Below are positions 8,478 through 17,144 of a stretch of 64,000 bases of DNA, piece by piece. Where the stretch lies: NCBI RefSeq assembly GCF_001650915.1, contig NZ_LXYO01000023.1, positions 620,001-684,000 of the forward strand. The letters are read 5' to 3'. Below the pieces are notes generated by a model. It did not search any database. It worked only from the letters and a program-made list of their open reading frames with translations, and was not told the DNA's origin. The stretch comes from Marinobacter sp. EhC06 (GTDB lineage Bacteria > Pseudomonadota > Gammaproteobacteria > Pseudomonadales > Oleiphilaceae). The position numbers and the translations under genes are program-made. How positions within the stretch are numbered: position 1 is the first letter of the stretch; the number at the start of each line of letters is the position of its first letter.

Positions 8478-10004
8478 ATGAGTAACCAGCATTTCGATGT
8501 ACTGATCATCGGCGCCGGCGTTTCCGGCATTGGCATGGCGTGTCACCTGAAACATGAATGCCCCGGGAAATCATTTGCCATCCTTGAGCGCCGTCAGTCC
8601 CTGGGTGGCACCTGGGACCTGTTCCGTTACCCGGGTATCCGTTCGGACTCGGACATGTTCACCTTCGGCTACAACTTCCGCCCCTGGACTGGCGGCAAGG
8701 TGCTGGCGGATGGTGCGTCGATCAAGAATTATGTGGCGGAGACTGCGAGGGAACACGACGTTGACCGTCACATTCGCTTTGGCCTGGCGGTCAAAACGGC
8801 GGACTGGTCGGGCGTCGACAAATGCTGGAAGCTCACGGCCCTGAACGAAGAAACCGGCGAAACCGAGCACTACACCGCCAGCTTTATGGTCGGTTGTACC
8901 GGCTACTACAATTATGATCAGGGCTACAAACCGGACTTCCCCGGCGAAAGTGATTTCCGTGGCCAGATTGTGCACCCGCAGCACTGGCCGGAGGGTCTCG
9001 ACTACACAGGCAAGAAGGTGGTGGTCATTGGCAGCGGCGCAACCGCGATCACCCTGGTACCGACCATGGCGGAGAAGGCCGCGCACGTAACCATGCTCCA
9101 GCGCTCACCCACCTATCTGATGCCATTGCCCTCCACCGACAAGGTGACCCTGGCCCTGCAGAAAATATTGCCCGAGAAAACCGCCTACCGGCTGACCCGG
9201 GCCCGGAATATTTCTATTTCCCGTTTTCTATACCAGCGTTCCAGAAAGAGCCCGCAGTTCATGCGTCGGCTGTTCCTGAGCATTATCAAACGCAAGGTTG
9301 GCGACACCGCCGACATGCGGCATTTCACCCCCGATTACAATCCCTGGGACCAGCGCCTGTGTGTGGTGAAAGACGGGGATCTTTTCCAGGCCATGAAAGC
9401 GGGCAAGGCCTCCATCGCCACCGATCATATTGACCGCTTCACAGAAACCGGCATCCGCCTGAAATCGGGCGAGGAACTGGCGGCTGACATCATCATTCCG
9501 GCAACCGGCCTGGATATCCAGATGCTGGGGGGTATCCGGCCGACCGTGGATGGTGAAGAAGTGGTGATGAAAGACAAGGTCATCTACAAGAATGTGATGG
9601 TGGAGGGCGTGCCCAATGCCGGCATGATCTTCGGGTACACCAACATCTCCTGGACCCTGAAGGTGGATATTGCCGCCGAGTACCTGTGCCGGCTTATGAA
9701 CCTGATGGACAAGCGTGGCTATCGAAGCGTGGTGGCCCGGGATACCGAAAACAGTCGCGGCGACGACACGGTCCTGGGATCCCTCAATGCCGGCTATATC
9801 AACCGCGCCGCAGATCGTCTCCCCCGTCAGGGTACCCGTGGGCCCTGGAAGTCCTCCCAGAATTACCTGGAGGACGTCAAAATCCTGCGTTTTGAGCCGA
9901 TCGAGGATGGCTATCTGGAATTCGACGGCAAGCGGACCCACGCCAGTCAGAAAGAATCCGGTGGTTTCCTGCGGCCCCTGCGCTCGGCCCTGTTCGGAAC
10001 CTGA
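8478..10004 (+). CDS. Flavin monooxygenase, Baeyer-Villiger type
   Basis: FAD- and NADPH-dependent monooxygenase of 508 residues. It has the FAD loop IIGAGVSGIGMA (near residues 10-21), GGTWDLFRYPG, the Baeyer-Villiger fingerprint FRGQIVHPQHWP and the NADP loop VIGSGATAITL. Family members insert oxygen into ketones or oxidise soft nucleophiles; ketone or steroid-like substrates are plausible in a hydrocarbon-using marine bacterium but are not proven. A ribosome-binding site GAGAGGA precedes the ATG. Its stop TGA directly abuts the convergent stop of mltF, the junction reading TGATCA. A second, distinct homologue lies at 22.7 kb. Confidence 0.9.
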   Translation: MSNQHFDVLIIGAGVSGIGMACHLKHECPGKSFAILERRQSLGGTWDLFRYPGIRSDSDMFTFGYNFRPWTGGKVLADGASIKNYVAETAREHDVDRHIRFGLAVKTADWSGVDKCWKLTALNEETGETEHYTASFMVGCTGYYNYDQGYKPDFPGESDFRGQIVHPQHWPEGLDYTGKKVVVIGSGATAITLVPTMAEKAAHVTMLQRSPTYLMPLPSTDKVTLALQKILPEKTAYRLTRARNISISRFLYQRSRKSPQFMRRLFLSIIKRKVGDTADMRHFTPDYNPWDQRLCVVKDGDLFQAMKAGKASIATDHIDRFTETGIRLKSGEELAADIIIPATGLDIQMLGGIRPTVDGEEVVMKDKVIYKNVMVEGVPNAGMIFGYTNISWTLKVDIAAEYLCRLMNLMDKRGYRSVVARDTENSRGDDTVLGSLNAGYINRAADRLPRQGTRGPWKSSQNYLEDVKILRFEPIEDGYLEFDGKRTHASQKESGGFLRPLRSALFGT

Positions 10005-11381
10005 TCACTCAAAGGCCGAACGTATAACGTCCCGGTAGTTGCGGATACGCTGCACGTAGTGCACGGGCTCGTAGCCACGGGCGTATCCGTAACGGGTGCT
10101 GGGGTAGTATCGCTTGTCAGCCTTGAGGGGTAAAACCTCGGTCATTTCCTGCCAAGAGTCCGGGTTTTTGTTCAGGGTTCGAGCCAGTTCCCGGGCATCC
10201 AGAAGATGGCCCCGGCCGATGTTGTAGCTGGCCAGCGCCAGAAAGGTGCGGTCCGGCTCCGGAATAGTCTCGGGCAGGCGGCGGTGCCGGTCGGCCAGGT
10301 ACCGTGCTCCGCCATCAATTGCAGCATCCGGGTCCAGCCGGTTGGTCACACCCAGTGATTCGGCGGTTCGTCGGGTCAGCATCATGATGCCACGGACTCC
10401 GGTGGGGGATTTTGCTGCAGGGTCCCAGTGGGACTCCTGGTAAGCGAGGGCGGCCAGCAGGTCTGCGGGCATCCCGGTTTTGGCCTCGGCTTCCCGGAAT
10501 TGATCAATGAATTCGGGTAGCCGATCCTCAATCCGACGGTTCAGTGCCCGCAGATCGACAAAATCGAAATCACCGATATAGGAATAGTAGCGGTTTTCCA
10601 TCAGGCCTATGGCTTCATCGCCATCGACGCTGTTCATCCACTCGTGGGCATCCGAGCCCAGATCTTCTGAACCCTTGGGCAGGTACCAGCCCAGATTGCG
10701 GCCCTCTGTGAGCGTCATTGCCACTTCCAGATGCGGGAAGTGCCGGCGCATCACCTGAACAATGTTGGAATCGGCGACGGTACAGCCGACGTCCTGCTCG
10801 GCAACATCCGAGAGAATTACTTCTGTCGTGCGGTCTGCATCTTCCTGAAAGCCGATGCCCGGGTGTTGCTCATTGAGCTTGTTCAGGGTTTCAACATAGC
10901 TGGAGCCGGCGGTCACCACAATATCGGTGCCCGGGATGTCCTCGGGTTTCCGGGGCATGGGGCGCGCATCGCGATGGCAGACCAGTTGCTCGGTAATCTC
11001 GGTGTGGGCCGGGCCCCGGGCGAAACGCTCATCCCGGGAGGCCAGGTGAGTCAGCCCGGCTGCCGCCAGATGGGTGTCGCCGGACTCCAGCGCAGCCAGA
11101 ACCTCGCTGGTGGATTCCAGCATGTTCCATTCCACCTGCCAGCCACGCTGTTCGGCATAGGCGCTGATCAGCGCATGCTCGGGACCGACGGGATTTTCGT
11201 GGCGATCCAGATAATAGGTGGTGGAGCCGTTGCGGGTGGCGACTTTGAGTGTCCCGGTTTCCGACGGTGGTCTGAGCTCTGCTGTCGGCTGTGTTGTCGT
11301 CTGTTGGCTGTTATTTTCACTGCAGCCGGCGAATACGAGCGGCAGGATCAGAATGCCTGGGGCGAACTTCCATCGGGGCAT
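10005..11381 (-). CDS. mltF: Membrane-bound lytic murein transglycosylase F
   Basis: Cleaves peptidoglycan glycan strands at the outer membrane, forming anhydromuropeptides. The 458-residue protein has a lipoprotein-type signal (hydrophobic LILPLVFAGC, cysteine near residue 19), an extracytoplasmic solute-binding-like (SBP_bac_3) regulatory domain with LKVATRNGSTTYY near its start, and a C-terminal SLT domain with the catalytic glutamate in LAYQESHWDP followed by TGVRGIMMLT. This two-domain order is diagnostic for MltF. The GCSENN after the lipobox is compatible with outer-membrane sorting. AGGA lies 11 bases before the ATG. Confidence 0.93.
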   Translation of the reverse strand: MPRWKFAPGILILPLVFAGCSENNSQQTTTQPTAELRPPSETGTLKVATRNGSTTYYLDRHENPVGPEHALISAYAEQRGWQVEWNMLESTSEVLAALESGDTHLAAAGLTHLASRDERFARGPAHTEITEQLVCHRDARPMPRKPEDIPGTDIVVTAGSSYVETLNKLNEQHPGIGFQEDADRTTEVILSDVAEQDVGCTVADSNIVQVMRRHFPHLEVAMTLTEGRNLGWYLPKGSEDLGSDAHEWMNSVDGDEAIGLMENRYYSYIGDFDFVDLRALNRRIEDRLPEFIDQFREAEAKTGMPADLLAALAYQESHWDPAAKSPTGVRGIMMLTRRTAESLGVTNRLDPDAAIDGGARYLADRHRRLPETIPEPDRTFLALASYNIGRGHLLDARELARTLNKNPDSWQEMTEVLPLKADKRYYPSTRYGYARGYEPVHYVQRIRNYRDVIRSAFE

Positions 11382-11575
11382 GGCGGGGAGTTTCCTGTTT
11401 TTGTAGGATGGCTTCTACGTATTAACACGTATCTCCTTTAGACCATACTCCTGGATTCCGGAATTGGATCCTCTTCTTGGCCAACAGAACCAATGAGGAT
11501 CTCAAGTATCCCGCCAGCAGAGAATGTGTCAGGCTGAACGCCCCTTCTTTACTACAGATCACAGGCGACCGTTGT

Positions 11576-12496
11576 ATGGCCTCCGGTAGAAAAAGTAGAA
11601 AACGCTCTCTCTGGCATCCCACTTTCTGGGGGGCCTGGGCTCTGGTCTTCTTGCTCTGGCTGTTGTCATTTTTGCCAATGGGACTGAAGCAGCGATTCGG
11701 TCGCTGGCTGGGCAGGCTGCTTTCCAGAAAAATGCGATCCCGTGCCAGGGTTGCGGACGCCAATCTGGCGGCTTGCATGCCGGAACTGGATGAAGCAACC
11801 CGCAGCCAACTGGTTGAGGACGCCTTCGTGGCCTCTGCACGGGGTGTTCTTGAAAGCGTTCATGCCTGGTGGCGGAACATGACGCCCTATTGCGAGAGCG
11901 CCTTGGTGTATGGCACCGAGCACCTTGAAGAAGCGAAACGACGCGGCAAGGGGGTGCTGCTGATCGGTGGGCATTACAGTATTTTTGATTTCGCACTGCC
12001 CTTGATTGCCTGCAAGCTCGAGAAGCCCGGTTACATGTATCGCCCCAACAACAACCCGGTGATCGACCGTATGATCGAACGCGGCCGCCGACGCCATTTT
12101 GGTATCCGGCCCTTTACCAAGCGCCAGATCAGACCGATGTTGTCTTTCCTCAAAGAAGGGGGGCAGGTCTGGTTCGCCTGTGACCAGGATTTCGGCAACA
12201 AGTCGGAGGTGTTTGTGCCCTTCTTCGGGGTTAGTGCCGGCTGCATCACGTCGCCAAGCTTCATTGCCAGGGAGTCCGGTGCCGCCGTCATCTGCGTGAG
12301 TCATCTGCGAATGCCCGATGGCAGTTACCGGGTGGTTTTCTCTCCGATTCAGGAGTCCTTCGGCGAACATCCGGAACAGGACGCCAAAGTCTGGAACCGT
12401 TTCATTGAAGCCACCGTTCGTGAGCAGCCCGATCAGTACCTCTGGCTGCACAAGCGCTTCAAGAGCAGGCCGGAAGGTGCGGCAGCGATCTACTGA
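11576..12496 (+). CDS. LpxL/LpxM-like lysophospholipid or lipid A acyltransferase
   Basis: Membrane-associated acyltransferase of 306 residues, with one N-terminal membrane segment (ALVFLLWLLSFLPMG) and the HX4D catalytic motif in IGGHYSIFDFA. It also contains the family stretches MYRPNNNPVIDRM and WFACDQDFGNKSEVFVPFFG, and the typical C-terminal end YLWLHKRFKSRP. These place it in the lauroyl/myristoyl-type late acyltransferases of lipid A synthesis, though ornithine-lipid and other uses exist. I prefer the ATG at 11576; an upstream TTG frame from 11477 adds a non-conserved leader. Confidence 0.87.
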   Translation: MASGRKSRKRSLWHPTFWGAWALVFLLWLLSFLPMGLKQRFGRWLGRLLSRKMRSRARVADANLAACMPELDEATRSQLVEDAFVASARGVLESVHAWWRNMTPYCESALVYGTEHLEEAKRRGKGVLLIGGHYSIFDFALPLIACKLEKPGYMYRPNNNPVIDRMIERGRRRHFGIRPFTKRQIRPMLSFLKEGGQVWFACDQDFGNKSEVFVPFFGVSAGCITSPSFIARESGAAVICVSHLRMPDGSYRVVFSPIQESFGEHPEQDAKVWNRFIEATVREQPDQYLWLHKRFKSRPEGAAAIY

Positions 12497-12565
12497 AGAC
12501 CTTTTATGCGTAACGCTTTACGCTGTTCTATGCTCAAGACTTCAGCAAATGTTCAGGAGAATCCC

Positions 12566-13021
12566 ATGCGCTGCATTCTCAGACTGGTTCTCGTGGCATC
12601 AACCCTGTTGTTCGCCACGCTCACTCATGCCGCAGATGGGCTGATCGCGGTGAAAAGCAGTCACGATGTCAAAGCGACGGCGGACAAACTCGAGTCTGTG
12701 CTGAAGGAGAAGGGCATGACGGTCATGGCCCGAGTTAATCATCAGCAGGGCGCCGAAAAAGGCGGTCTGGCGTTGCGTCCGACCGAAGTGGTTATTTTCG
12801 GCAATCCCAAAGTCGGTACGCCACTGATGCAGTGCGCCCAGAGTGTTGCAATCGACCTGCCCCAGAAAGCCCTGATCTGGGAAGATGCCAACGGTGAGGT
12901 ATGGTTGGGGTACAACGATCCGCAATACCTCAAGAGCCGTCATGGCATTGAAGGCTGCGATGAGGTGCTCGGAAAAGTGAGCGGCGCACTGGGGAATTTT
13001 GCCAAAGCGGCCACTCAATAG
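12566..13021 (+). CDS. Exported DUF302 domain protein
   Basis: A 151-residue periplasmic protein starting at the ATG at 12566, which has AGGAGA six bases upstream. A signal peptide ends near LTHA-A. The remainder is a DUF302 domain with the usual elements: GLIAVKSSHDVKATADKL at its start, EVVIFGNPKVGTPLM in the middle, and LIWEDANGEVWLGYNDP. DUF302 proteins are small ligand-binding-like domains of unsettled function. A small palindrome, GCGTAA-CGCT-TTACGC (12508-12523), sits between the acyltransferase stop and this gene. Convergent with the thioredoxin fusion. Confidence 0.87.
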   Translation: MRCILRLVLVASTLLFATLTHAADGLIAVKSSHDVKATADKLESVLKEKGMTVMARVNHQQGAEKGGLALRPTEVVIFGNPKVGTPLMQCAQSVAIDLPQKALIWEDANGEVWLGYNDPQYLKSRHGIEGCDEVLGKVSGALGNFAKAATQ

Positions 13022-13058
13022 ATAAAACTCAGGCCACTATCGGGAAATCGGCTCCGGT

Positions 13059-13874
13059 TCATTCCGTGGGTGTACGGATCTTTTCCAGGCCCCTGGCCAG
13101 GGTTGCCCGTGACAGTTCGCCCATGTGGGAATCGATTAATTGGCTTTGGGCATTGTAAAACAGCGTGGTTGGCAAGCCATTGCTCCCCACGGCCCGGGCC
13201 AGCTGAGCCTGATCGTCCCGGTAGAGATTGTTCAGGTTCAGACGGTTTTCCTCAAGAAAGGAGTGGATGGTTTCCGGCTGTTCCCGCTGGTTCGCAAACA
13301 CAAAAGCAACGTCCTTGTAGATATGTTGGGCCTCCTCCAGCACCGGCATTTCCCGGATGCAGGGTGGGCACCAGGTTGCCCAGAGATTTACCACCAGGGG
13401 TTTGCCCTGAGCCAACTGGTTCATGCTGACCAATTCGCCATTGAGCGAACGTAGGGTTATTTCGGGCATGCCGCGGGCCTGTTGTTCTATCAATGTGATG
13501 GTGCCCGCTGTAGCCGCCCAGAACAGGGCGCCCGTTAACGCGGCCGTGGCCAGTGGCTTGCGTTGAGCCTTCCTGCGCCACAGCAGGAAACCGGTGAAGA
13601 CGATGGCGCCGATGACACCCCAGAGCACATCAAAACCGCCGTCCCGGATATCAATGATGCCCAGCAGGTCGTTCCGATAATGCTCGAAGTAGCTGATCAC
13701 GAAGCCGATCCGGGCGCTCAGCATCGCTACCACAAAGATATCGGCCACCGATCCGGCTACGGGCACGCGGTATTTGCGGCCCAGCACCCCTCCAACCAGC
13801 AGAGCCAGGCCGAAGGCCATAACCAGTAGTAGGTGACCGATGGACAGGCTCAATGGGCCGATACTGACGCTCAT
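13059..13874 (-). CDS. TlpA-like thioredoxin fused to an Lgt-like membrane domain
   Basis: A 271-residue protein. The first ~130 residues form several membrane segments with the look of a truncated prolipoprotein diacylglyceryl transferase-type domain (SIGHLLLVMAFGLALLVGG, ARIGFVISYFEHY). A further membrane segment leads into a periplasmic TlpA/ResA-type thioredoxin domain with NLWATWCPPCIREMP and the cis-proline region NGLPTTLFY. It probably acts as a membrane-tethered thiol-disulfide reductant in the periplasm. The start at 13874 is favoured by GGAAG upstream. Whether the Lgt-like part keeps any activity is doubtful. Confidence 0.82.
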   Translation of the reverse strand: MSVSIGPLSLSIGHLLLVMAFGLALLVGGVLGRKYRVPVAGSVADIFVVAMLSARIGFVISYFEHYRNDLLGIIDIRDGGFDVLWGVIGAIVFTGFLLWRRKAQRKPLATAALTGALFWAATAGTITLIEQQARGMPEITLRSLNGELVSMNQLAQGKPLVVNLWATWCPPCIREMPVLEEAQHIYKDVAFVFANQREQPETIHSFLEENRLNLNNLYRDDQAQLARAVGSNGLPTTLFYNAQSQLIDSHMGELSRATLARGLEKIRTPTE

Positions 13875-14204
13875 TCCTGAAACTTCCTTATAAATCCGTG
13901 TTGGGTTGCGCTGATCAAAACACTCTGACTTGAGGATGTCCGCCAGGTTCCTTCGGATGCTTATTATAATCACCTATGGCTAATTGCCCGGGCCTCTGTT
14001 ACTGTGCCTGCATCCTGCCTCTAGGGATTCCGCAGTTTAAGGCTTTAGGCCCGTGCGACCTTTCCATACGACCTGTCAGAGGACGTCACCCCGATAACGG
14101 CGCGTGACCGTAGTCGTCTTTTATTCCATGAATGTTCATGGCATCTGCCCGCATTCACCGAGAACGGTGGTCGTGGAGGCAGAATAATCAAGAGTTGATC
14201 CAAT
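13875..14204. other. 330-base intergenic region with hairpins in the rhlE leader
   Basis: No convincing gene is present. The DNA separates the minus-strand thioredoxin fusion from rhlE. CCATGAA-TG-TTCATGG (14126-14141) and CACCG-AGAA-CGGTG (14156-14169) are short perfect hairpins within about 80 bases of the rhlE start and would fold in its 5' leader. An AT-rich TTATTATAAT at 13961-13970 could supply a -10 element in either direction, but no good -35 was found. Long structured leaders are common for cold-responsive RNA helicases; that link is inference. Confidence 0.4.
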
Positions 14205-15527
14205 ATGAGTTTTTCTTCACTCGGTTTGTCCGAGCAGCTGGTTCGTGCCACGTCTGACCAGGGTTATGAAACCCCGTCTCCCATTCAGGCCCAGGCCATT
14301 CCCGCCGTGCTTTCTGGCCGGGACGTTATGGCTGCTGCCCAGACCGGTACCGGCAAAACCGCCGGTTTTACCTTGCCCTTGCTGCAGCGTCTGGGTGAAA
14401 ACCCGCGCACCGGCAAAGGCCCCCGCGCCTTGATCCTGACGCCCACCCGTGAACTGGCGGCGCAGGTTCATGACAGCGTGAATCTTTACAGCAAATACAT
14501 TCCCACCAAGGCCGCGGTGGTCTTCGGCGGTGTGAAAATCAATCCGCAGATGATGAAGCTGCGAAAAGGCCTGGACGTGCTGGTAGCAACACCGGGCCGT
14601 CTGATGGACCTGTATCAGCAGAACGCTGTGCGCTTCAACGAGGTGGAAATCCTGGTTCTGGACGAAGCCGACCGCATGCTGGACATGGGCTTTATCCGCG
14701 ACATCCGCAAGATCCTTTCGCTGTTGCCGGCCAAGCGCCAGAACCTGCTGTTCTCCGCCACCTTCTCGAACGAGATTCGTACCCTGGCAGAAGGTCTGCT
14801 GGATAACCCGGTTCAGGTTGAAGTCGCGGCCCGAAATACCTCTGCCGAAAACATCAAGCAGTCTGTCTACCCGGTGGATCAGAGCCAGAAAACCGCCCTG
14901 CTAAGCAAGCTGGTGCGTGACAACAGCTGGGACCAGGTGCTGGTGTTTACCCGGACCAAGCACGGTGCCAACCGCCTGACCCAGAAACTGGAGAAGGACG
15001 GCATCACTGCCGCCGCCATCCATGGCAACAAGTCCCAGGGTGCCCGTACCCGCGCGCTGGCGGACTTCAAGGCTGGTGAGATTCGCGTGCTGGTGGCAAC
15101 GGATATCGCTGCTCGTGGTCTGGACATCAAGCAGCTGCCCCAGGTGGTGAACTTTGAACTGCCCAACGTGCCGGAAGATTACGTGCACCGTATCGGCCGT
15201 ACTGGCCGTGCCGGTGAAAGTGGTCACGCCCTGTCGCTGGTCAGTGCCGATGAAGGCAAGATGCTTGCCGGTATCGAAAGGCTGATCAAGAAGCAGCTGC
15301 CGCGTACGGAAGTGGAAGGCTTTGAGCCGACCAACAACCTGCCGCTGAAACCCAAGGCGAAGGCCGATCCCAGCCGCGCCCGTAACCGTAATGGTAACGG
15401 CGGTGGTAATGGTCGTCCCGGCGGAAAGCCCAAAAGCTTCGGTGCCAAGCCAGGTGGTCGCAGCGGTGGCCGTAGCCAGAATGGCGGTGGCCAGCGGAGT
15501 CGTCCGGCTCAGCGCCAGAGCGCCTGA
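14205..15527 (+). CDS. rhlE: DEAD-box ATP-dependent RNA helicase RhlE
   Basis: Unwinds RNA during ribosome assembly or mRNA turnover. All core motifs are present in order: the Q motif region GYETPSPIQ, motif I AQTGTGKT, Ia PTRELAAQ, Ib TPGRLMD, II DEAD (in [15 protein letters not shown]), III SAT, and [12 protein letters not shown]. The 440-residue protein ends in a basic, glycine/asparagine/arginine-rich tail of about 65 residues, as in RhlE and SrmB-like helicases that bind RNA non-specifically. The start is at an ATG without a strong Shine-Dalgarno. A strong terminator follows. Confidence 0.93.
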   Translation: MSFSSLGLSEQLVRATSDQGYETPSPIQAQAIPAVLSGRDVMAAAQTGTGKTAGFTLPLLQRLGENPRTGKGPRALILTPTRELAAQVHDSVNLYSKYIPTKAAVVFGGVKINPQMMKLRKGLDVLVATPGRLMDLYQQNAVRFNEVEILVLDEADRMLDMGFIRDIRKILSLLPAKRQNLLFSATFSNEIRTLAEGLLDNPVQVEVAARNTSAENIKQSVYPVDQSQKTALLSKLVRDNSWDQVLVFTRTKHGANRLTQKLEKDGITAAAIHGNKSQGARTRALADFKAGEIRVLVATDIAARGLDIKQLPQVVNFELPNVPEDYVHRIGRTGRAGESGHALSLVSADEGKMLAGIERLIKKQLPRTEVEGFEPTNNLPLKPKAKADPSRARNRNGNGGGNGRPGGKPKSFGAKPGGRSGGRSQNGGGQRSRPAQRQSA

Positions 15528-15546
15528 GGGCTGATTGGCAGTTAAT

Positions 15547-15573
15547 AAAAACGGAGCTTCGGCTCCGTTTTTC
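15547..15573 (+). terminator. Rho-independent terminator of rhlE
   Basis: ACGGAGC and GCTCCGT form a stem with a TTCG tetraloop, preceded by A-rich and followed by T-rich sequence, 20 bases after the rhlE stop. Confidence 0.93.
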
Positions 15574-15588
15574 TGTTTTCAGGTAGGC

Positions 15589-15617
15589 AAAAAAAGGCGG
15601 GGCCGGAGAAGCCCCGC
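15589..15617 (-). terminator. Rho-independent terminator of ompW
   Basis: On the minus strand GCGGGGC pairs with GCCCCGC, and a run of seven T follows (the A-tract ending at 15595 on the plus strand). It lies about 60 bases after the ompW stop. Confidence 0.9.
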
Positions 15618-15676
15618 ATAGGAAAACGCACCTTCCGCCAGCCAACAGACCGTGGCGACCGGCGGAGGCACGGGGA

Positions 15677-16417
15677 TCAGAACTTGTAGGACACGCCTAC
15701 CATATAGACCCAGGGGTCGATATCCACGTCGATAGTGCTGGTATCGGCGACTGCATTACCCGCGTAGGCATTGATGGTGGCTTCGGTATCAATGTCGATC
15801 CACCATACCGCAGCGTTGATGCCCACGTTTTCGGTAATCATGTAATCGAAGCCAATTTCGGCCGCGAGACCAAAGCTGTCATCCAGCTCGATATCGGTGC
15901 TGGTAATCGTGCCGGCGGGGGTTCCGAGGTTGGCTTCTGCAACCGAGTCATAGACCCCTGTAAGAGTGCTGGTTGTCTTCTCTTCAAAAAAGTTGGTGTA
16001 GTTTACGCCCGCACCGACATAGGGCTGGAATTTGCTACCGCTGGGCATCGGGAAATATTGCAGCGTGATGGTCGGCGGCAAGTGCTTGGTCTCTGCCAGC
16101 TTGCCAGCACCACCCAGAACTGCGCCATCGCCTTCAATATCGTGTTTGAAAGGAGTCGCAGCGAGTACGCCAACAGCGAACTGGTCTGTCAGCATGTAGC
16201 TTGCAGTCAGTCCCAACTGGCTGTTGGAATCAACGCTGACGTTGGCGCCATTAATTTCGCCTACGCCTTCGGACTTGAGATTGCCACTGGAAGAATCCGG
16301 ATCAACCGTTGCCACACCAACGCGGCCAATGAAATCACCAGCTTCGTACGCCTGAACAGCGGGAGCAGCAGCCATAACCGCTGCAGCCAGAACACCAAGT
16401 TTGAATGTACGGGACAT
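15677..16417 (-). CDS. ompW: OmpW-family outer membrane protein
   Basis: Small eight-stranded outer-membrane barrel thought to let small hydrophobic molecules cross. The signal peptide MSRTFKLGVLAAAVMAAAP ends near VQA-Y. The mature part begins EAGDFIGRVGVATVDPDSS, a typical OmpW start, and the protein ends in the outer-membrane signature aromatic SYKF. AAGGAG lies six bases before the second ATG (16417) and overlaps the first (16423), so translation should start at 16417. A likely Anr/FNR-controlled promoter precedes it. Length is 246 residues, slightly longer than the E. coli protein. Confidence 0.92.
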   Translation of the reverse strand: MSRTFKLGVLAAAVMAAAPAVQAYEAGDFIGRVGVATVDPDSSSGNLKSEGVGEINGANVSVDSNSQLGLTASYMLTDQFAVGVLAATPFKHDIEGDGAVLGGAGKLAETKHLPPTITLQYFPMPSGSKFQPYVGAGVNYTNFFEEKTTSTLTGVYDSVAEANLGTPAGTITSTDIELDDSFGLAAEIGFDYMITENVGINAAVWWIDIDTEATINAYAGNAVADTSTIDVDIDPWVYMVGVSYKF

Positions 16418-16451
16418 ATCCATCTCCTTAACCTGAATCGTTGATGACTGC

Positions 16452-16492
16452 AGATTAATGACATCGGGAAATGGAAACTTGATTTAGCGCAA
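16452..16492 (-). promoter_or_regulatory. Candidate Anr/FNR-dependent promoter of ompW
   Basis: On the minus strand TTGCG-CTAA-ATCAA (16492-16479) matches the FNR/Anr box TTGAT-N4-ATCAA at 8 of 10 positions. A -10-like TAATCT (16457-16452) lies where a class II activator centred near -41.5 would require it, with the ATG about 35 bases further on. ompW is an FNR target in E. coli, which makes oxygen control plausible. The sequences are seen; regulation is inference. Confidence 0.5.
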
Positions 16493-16584
16493 GAATGCCC
16501 TGGCAGGTGAGCGGGTTTGATCAGTGGATTGATACAACTCAAAAAAATGGACGGTGGTGCGCCGACTGCGGCTTTTGCGGATGG

Positions 16585-17055
16585 TCAGGCCGAGTTCTTT
16601 TTTCGGACTGGCAGGCTTTCTTCCGGCACAAACACATCGCGAATGGACAGGGCCTGGCCATCGGCGTCCTGTACTTCCACCGTGTGTATCGGGCGACCGG
16701 TGGCGCGGTCGCGCAGGTCCAGCGGAGCCTCATCCGGGGCGGGGTTCCATTTATCTCCCCACTGGCGAAGCGCGATCACCACCGGGAAAAGATCCCGGCC
16801 TTTTTCGGTCAGGCGGTATTCAAATCGAGACCCGTGTTCGCCCACATCGACCTTGCGCAGAACTTCATTGTCCACCAGCCGCGCCAGGCGGTCGCAGAGG
16901 ATATTCTTGGCAATGCCGAGTTCCTGTTGGAAATCCACAAACCGGCGGGTGCCATACATGGCATGCAGCACAATCAGGAGGGACCACCAGTCACCCACTT
17001 CATTGAGGGCGCGGGCGACGGAACAGCTGGAGTCATCAAAACGTTTTCTGGCCAT
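16585..17055 (-). CDS. HxlR-family winged-helix regulator
   Basis: A 156-residue regulator with the HxlR signature: ALNEVGDWWSLLIVLHAMYG, then FVDFQQELGIAKNILCDRLARL (recognition helix) and EYRLTEKGRDLFPVV (wing and following helix). An N-terminal cysteine, C11 in DSSCSVARAL, is in the position used for thiol redox or electrophile sensing in relatives such as YodB and QorR. It is divergent from an old yellow enzyme gene and probably controls it through the repeated sequence between them. That regulatory link is inference from arrangement. Confidence 0.88.
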   Translation of the reverse strand: MARKRFDDSSCSVARALNEVGDWWSLLIVLHAMYGTRRFVDFQQELGIAKNILCDRLARLVDNEVLRKVDVGEHGSRFEYRLTEKGRDLFPVVIALRQWGDKWNPAPDEAPLDLRDRATGRPIHTVEVQDADGQALSIRDVFVPEESLPVRKKNSA

Positions 17056-17072
17056 GTCGGGAGTGTACCGAA

Positions 17073-17140
17073 TAGGGTTGCATTTTAAAACCAGATTTAA
17101 TAGGGTTGCTTTACGAAACCAAATTAGTGAGGTTGCACAC
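17073..17140. promoter_or_regulatory. Tandem ~28-bp repeats between the hxlR-type gene and the OYE gene
   Basis: TAGGGTTGC recurs at 17073 and 17101, with a variant TGAGGTTGC at 17128, so the repeat period is 27-28 bases. The first two copies each contain an inverted repeat GGTT...AACC (17077-17092 and 17105-17120). The period is close to three helical turns, so bound dimers would lie on about one face of the DNA. The array covers both promoters and ends 5 bases before the OYE start. It is the natural operator for the HxlR protein. Confidence 0.6.
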
Positions 17141-17144
17141 TATC

